Assembly: GCF_002844195.1 (NCBI RefSeq)
Contig: NZ_PEND01000003.1
Span: forward strand, 496,001 to 560,000
Direction: 5' to 3'
Origin: Halegenticoccus soli
Lineage (GTDB): Archaea > Halobacteriota > Halobacteria > Halobacteriales > Haloferacaceae
Length of the DNA stretch: 64,000 nucleotides
This document shows, in pieces, positions 62,253 to 64,000 of the stretch (its first letter is position 1; each line of letters begins with the position of its first letter). The position numbers were made by a program, and so were the translations under genes. The notes below the pieces were generated by a model that saw nothing but the letters and a program-made list of their open reading frames with translations, was not told the origin of the DNA and made no database searches.

Positions 62253-62891
62253 TCAATCCTGACGGTCATCGTGAACGGACGCACGGTGGACCGTTGTGTT
62301 CGCCGGAACCTGGACGTCAATCGGCGTAAGCGTCGTTCCGCTGGCGACGCCTTTCGCCGAGCAAGCGGAAACGGCGACAACGACGTCGCGTTCGGCGCGG
62401 AGCCTCACCGCGTCGCCGGCGTCGGCGGGACTTTCGCGCACGTCGAAGTAGACCTGGTCGGTCACCGTCGACTGCTGGAAGACGTTGAACGTGTCCGGAA
62501 CGGGGACGTCGAGTCCGTACGCTTCGAGGGCGAGCGCGAGGTTCTCTCGACATCCGCCGGGTTCGTCCTGTCGCCCCTCGCCGGTCGGCCGGTCGGTGAG
62601 CATCCATTCGGTGCAGGGACCGAACAGGATGTCGTGGACGCCGCAGTCGTCGTCCGTGATCGTCAACAGTTCGTTCCCGCGTGTCGTGTAGAGGACGTCG
62701 CCGGTCGTGATACGGAGCTTCCCGTTGAGGTCCCGCGTGTAGGATTGGGCAAACGCCTCCGACGGATCTGAACGGTCGAACGCGACGAGATCGGCTACTT
62801 GTCGCGGCTCCGGCGTGATGACCGCAAACGACTCGCCGGCTTTGACGGCGAACGCCGCGCCGCTCTTCGGCGGAATACGGGCGGTTTCCAT
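62253..62891 (-). CDS. DUF1989-family protein (urea-carboxylase-associated/carboxyguanidine-deiminase-like)
   Basis: This 212-residue protein has the DUF1989 pattern: IPPKSGAAFAVKAGESFAVI, VADLVAFDRSDPSEAFAQSY, TTRGNELLTITDDDCGVHDI, LFGPCTEWM, GGCRENLALALEAYGLDVPV and PDTFNVFQQSTVTDQVYFDV. Cys and His of CGVHD and CRENL are the probable metal or catalytic residues. DUF1989 proteins accompany urea/guanidine carboxylases, where a pair acts as carboxyguanidine deiminase; other members have unknown roles. The next gene downstream is YqcI/YcgG. No guanidine carboxylase or allophanate hydrolase is in the window. The start at 62891 gives the family N-terminus. Confidence 0.82.
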   Translation of the reverse strand: METARIPPKSGAAFAVKAGESFAVITPEPRQVADLVAFDRSDPSEAFAQSYTRDLNGKLRITTGDVLYTTRGNELLTITDDDCGVHDILFGPCTEWMLTDRPTGEGRQDEPGGCRENLALALEAYGLDVPVPDTFNVFQQSTVTDQVYFDVRESPADAGDAVRLRAERDVVVAVSACSAKGVASGTTLTPIDVQVPANTTVHRASVHDDRQD

Positions 62892-63110
62892 GGTCGAGCC
62901 GACGGAAGCGATCAGTAAAGTGGTACCGGCGGACGGCTCAAAGCCGGAAGCCCACCGCTTCGGACCTTTCTCCTCACCAGATCGTCAGCCCGCCGAACGT
63001 GAACGGACCGCACGCGCGATCGCCAATGGTTCTTATGGGTTCTTCGAGGCGATTTCCCACCGGCTGCGCCGGTCGGCATCGCGATGAGAGCGTCGTCGGC
63101 CTCTGCAACG

Positions 63111-63530
63111 TCAGGTGACAGAAATCCCTCGATCTTCGAGCCACTCGCGGACGTCAGTGATGACGACGGGGCTGCCGATGAGACGGACCGTGTCGTTCTC
63201 ATCGACGAGCGTGATCATGAACGCCTCGCAGAGTTCGTCGCGATACTCGGCTACCGCGTCCTTCGGAAGGACGATCTGTGTGCTGTCACGGAACCACCCA
63301 GCGTCAGGCACTATCTCAGCAGGCGGTGTAGCGATGTAAGAGTTTGACGTTTTTCGGCCTGCCGCAGACTCAGTACTCGGCGAGGGTGGGGCGGTCGGGG
63401 CGTTCTGACCGATTTCACTCGCCCTGTCCTCCTGTATCGACCCACCGTGAGCGACCAGCGGAAAACCCTCACCGTGCGACGACTCCGTCGAGACCGCGTT
63501 CTCACACGACTTCGAGGCGGAAGCGCACAA
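63111..63530 (-). CDS. Small haloarchaeal protein with a C-terminal 65-residue domain, function unknown
   Basis: This 139-residue frame has a disordered first half (SSHGEGFPLVAHGGSIQEDR, then P/S-rich) and a compact C-terminal part: FRDSTQIVLPKDAVAEYRDE, LCEAFMITLVDENDTVRLIG, SPVVITDVREWLEDRGISVT. The repeated RLIGSPVVITDV pattern with a final helix resembles small haloarchaeal DNA-binding-like or adaptor domains, but I do not recognise a family. It may start at an internal ATG not visible in the frame. The upstream side (63540-63760) is dense in inverted repeats that could form its leader. Confidence 0.5.
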   Translation of the reverse strand: MCASASKSCENAVSTESSHGEGFPLVAHGGSIQEDRASEIGQNAPTAPPSPSTESAAGRKTSNSYIATPPAEIVPDAGWFRDSTQIVLPKDAVAEYRDELCEAFMITLVDENDTVRLIGSPVVITDVREWLEDRGISVT

Positions 63531-63541
63531 CGTATGATGAA

Positions 63542-63757
63542 GGCAGCACCGCGGTGCGGTGTGCTGCCCGTGGTGGATGGGACGCTAAGTGCCGGAACGC
63601 GGGTTCCGGTGTCGACCTCTGTGCCCATCCACCGGGTGGCTCGCATCCGATGGCTCGTGAGCGGCGGTACCGAGTTGACCGAACTACGGGTTCGTCCCCT
63701 CGTCCCCAGGTGGACGAGGCAGCGGGCGCGTTCCGCGGTCCCGTAATTCGGTCTTTC
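63542..63757. ncRNA. Dense cluster of inverted repeats, candidate structured RNA or element end
   Basis: In about 215 bases I can pair GGCAGCAC 63542-63549 with GTGCTGCC 63561-63568; GGTGGATGGG 63572-63581 with CCCATCCACC 63624-63633, enclosing CCGGAAC 63592-63598 with GTTCCGG 63603-63609 (four-base loop); and ACCGAACTACGGG near 63678-63690 with CCCGTAATTCGGT near 63744-63757 (one mismatch), enclosing CCTCGTCC with GGACGAGG. The strand is unknown because hairpins read both ways. No match to SRP RNA, RNase P RNA or a tRNA is apparent. Confidence 0.4.
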
Positions 63758-64000
63758 CGATACAGGGGACAGTCGTACTAATGCGTTGGGGGCACCCGAC
63801 AGCCAGACGAGAGAAGTTGGTCCAGCGGTCCGTCTGTAAGAGAAACACCGACGGGAGGAGAGCTCGATACGCGTGACGATTTTCGGACGGTGACGGTGAC
63901 TCGCTACCCGGTAGCCACTTGTCAGTCAGCATAACGGGGCGAGCGGATTTCAGAGAGAAAAGGAAACATCATACCGACGATTCACTGCAATTGATCTACA
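63758..64000. other. Right edge of the window
   Basis: No supported gene; a short palindromic GCTACCCGGTAGC string is at about 63902-63914. Confidence 0.35.

Noticed and set aside
63542-63757. SRP RNA or RNase P RNA
   Set aside because: I could not find the conserved loops of either RNA in the sequence.

Overview
The window is DNA of an extremely halophilic archaeon (class Halobacteria). The supporting signs are strongly acidic proteins, Tat-lipobox substrate-binding proteins with an RR pair followed by a glycine-rich LAGC box, an Orc1/Cdc6 initiator, a TFB, a group II chaperonin, and TATA boxes 24-32 bases upstream of start codons with little or no leader. A ParA-type partition locus, an Orc1 gene bracketed by repeated motifs, an extra TFB and many decaying genes suggest a secondary replicon (megaplasmid or chromid) rather than the core chromosome.

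Layout. 1-10 kb is a sugar-uptake and hydrolysis block: an IclR regulator cut by the left edge, an ABC importer (binding protein and two permeases), a cytoplasmic GH51 arabinofuranosidase, a DUF624 membrane protein, the MalK-type ATPase and an SMP-30 lactonase. 10-16 kb is poor in genes and rich in wreckage: an intact ADP-forming acyl-CoA synthetase lies between an aldehyde dehydrogenase fragment and a broken zinc alcohol dehydrogenase. 17-31 kb is a second catabolic block: a tartronate-semialdehyde-reductase-like enzyme, E1 alpha and beta of a 2-oxoacid dehydrogenase, a DUF1537 acid-sugar kinase overlapping a RuBisCO-like protein, an IclR regulator, two SDRs, a zinc dehydrogenase, an amidase interrupted by one stop codon, and a shattered second E1 beta. 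31-36 kb is a second complete sugar ABC importer. 36-48 kb holds a divergent thermosome, a beta-hydroxyacid dehydrogenase, an ALDH-VOC-VOC-DRL operon, a 3-hydroxyacyl-CoA dehydrogenase, an Ldh2-type dehydrogenase and an HpcH/HpaI aldolase.

48-60 kb is the replicon-maintenance zone: ParA with a small partner, a gamma-family PLP enzyme, an ABM-like protein, a MOSC protein, an MFS transporter, Orc1/Cdc6 with origin-like repeats on both sides, a 20-bp iteron triplet, TFB and a CPA2 antiporter. 61-64 kb has a YqcI/YcgG protein next to a DUF1989 protein, a small haloarchaeal protein, and a 200-base stretch dense in inverted repeats.

How it may work together. Plant-type pentose oligomers would enter by the ABC systems, be cut inside the cell by GH51, oxidised to lactones and opened by SMP-30. 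The kinase plus RuBisCO-like pair is the known signature of 3-oxo-isoapionate (D-apiose-derived) breakdown, and the surrounding C2-C4 dehydrogenases and the aldolase could take the fragments further. An assignment of the whole to apiose, apionate or another branched acid sugar is inference. The DRL-like protein, a reductoisomerase family member in an archaeon that should not use the MEP pathway, is the most intriguing candidate for an unassigned step.
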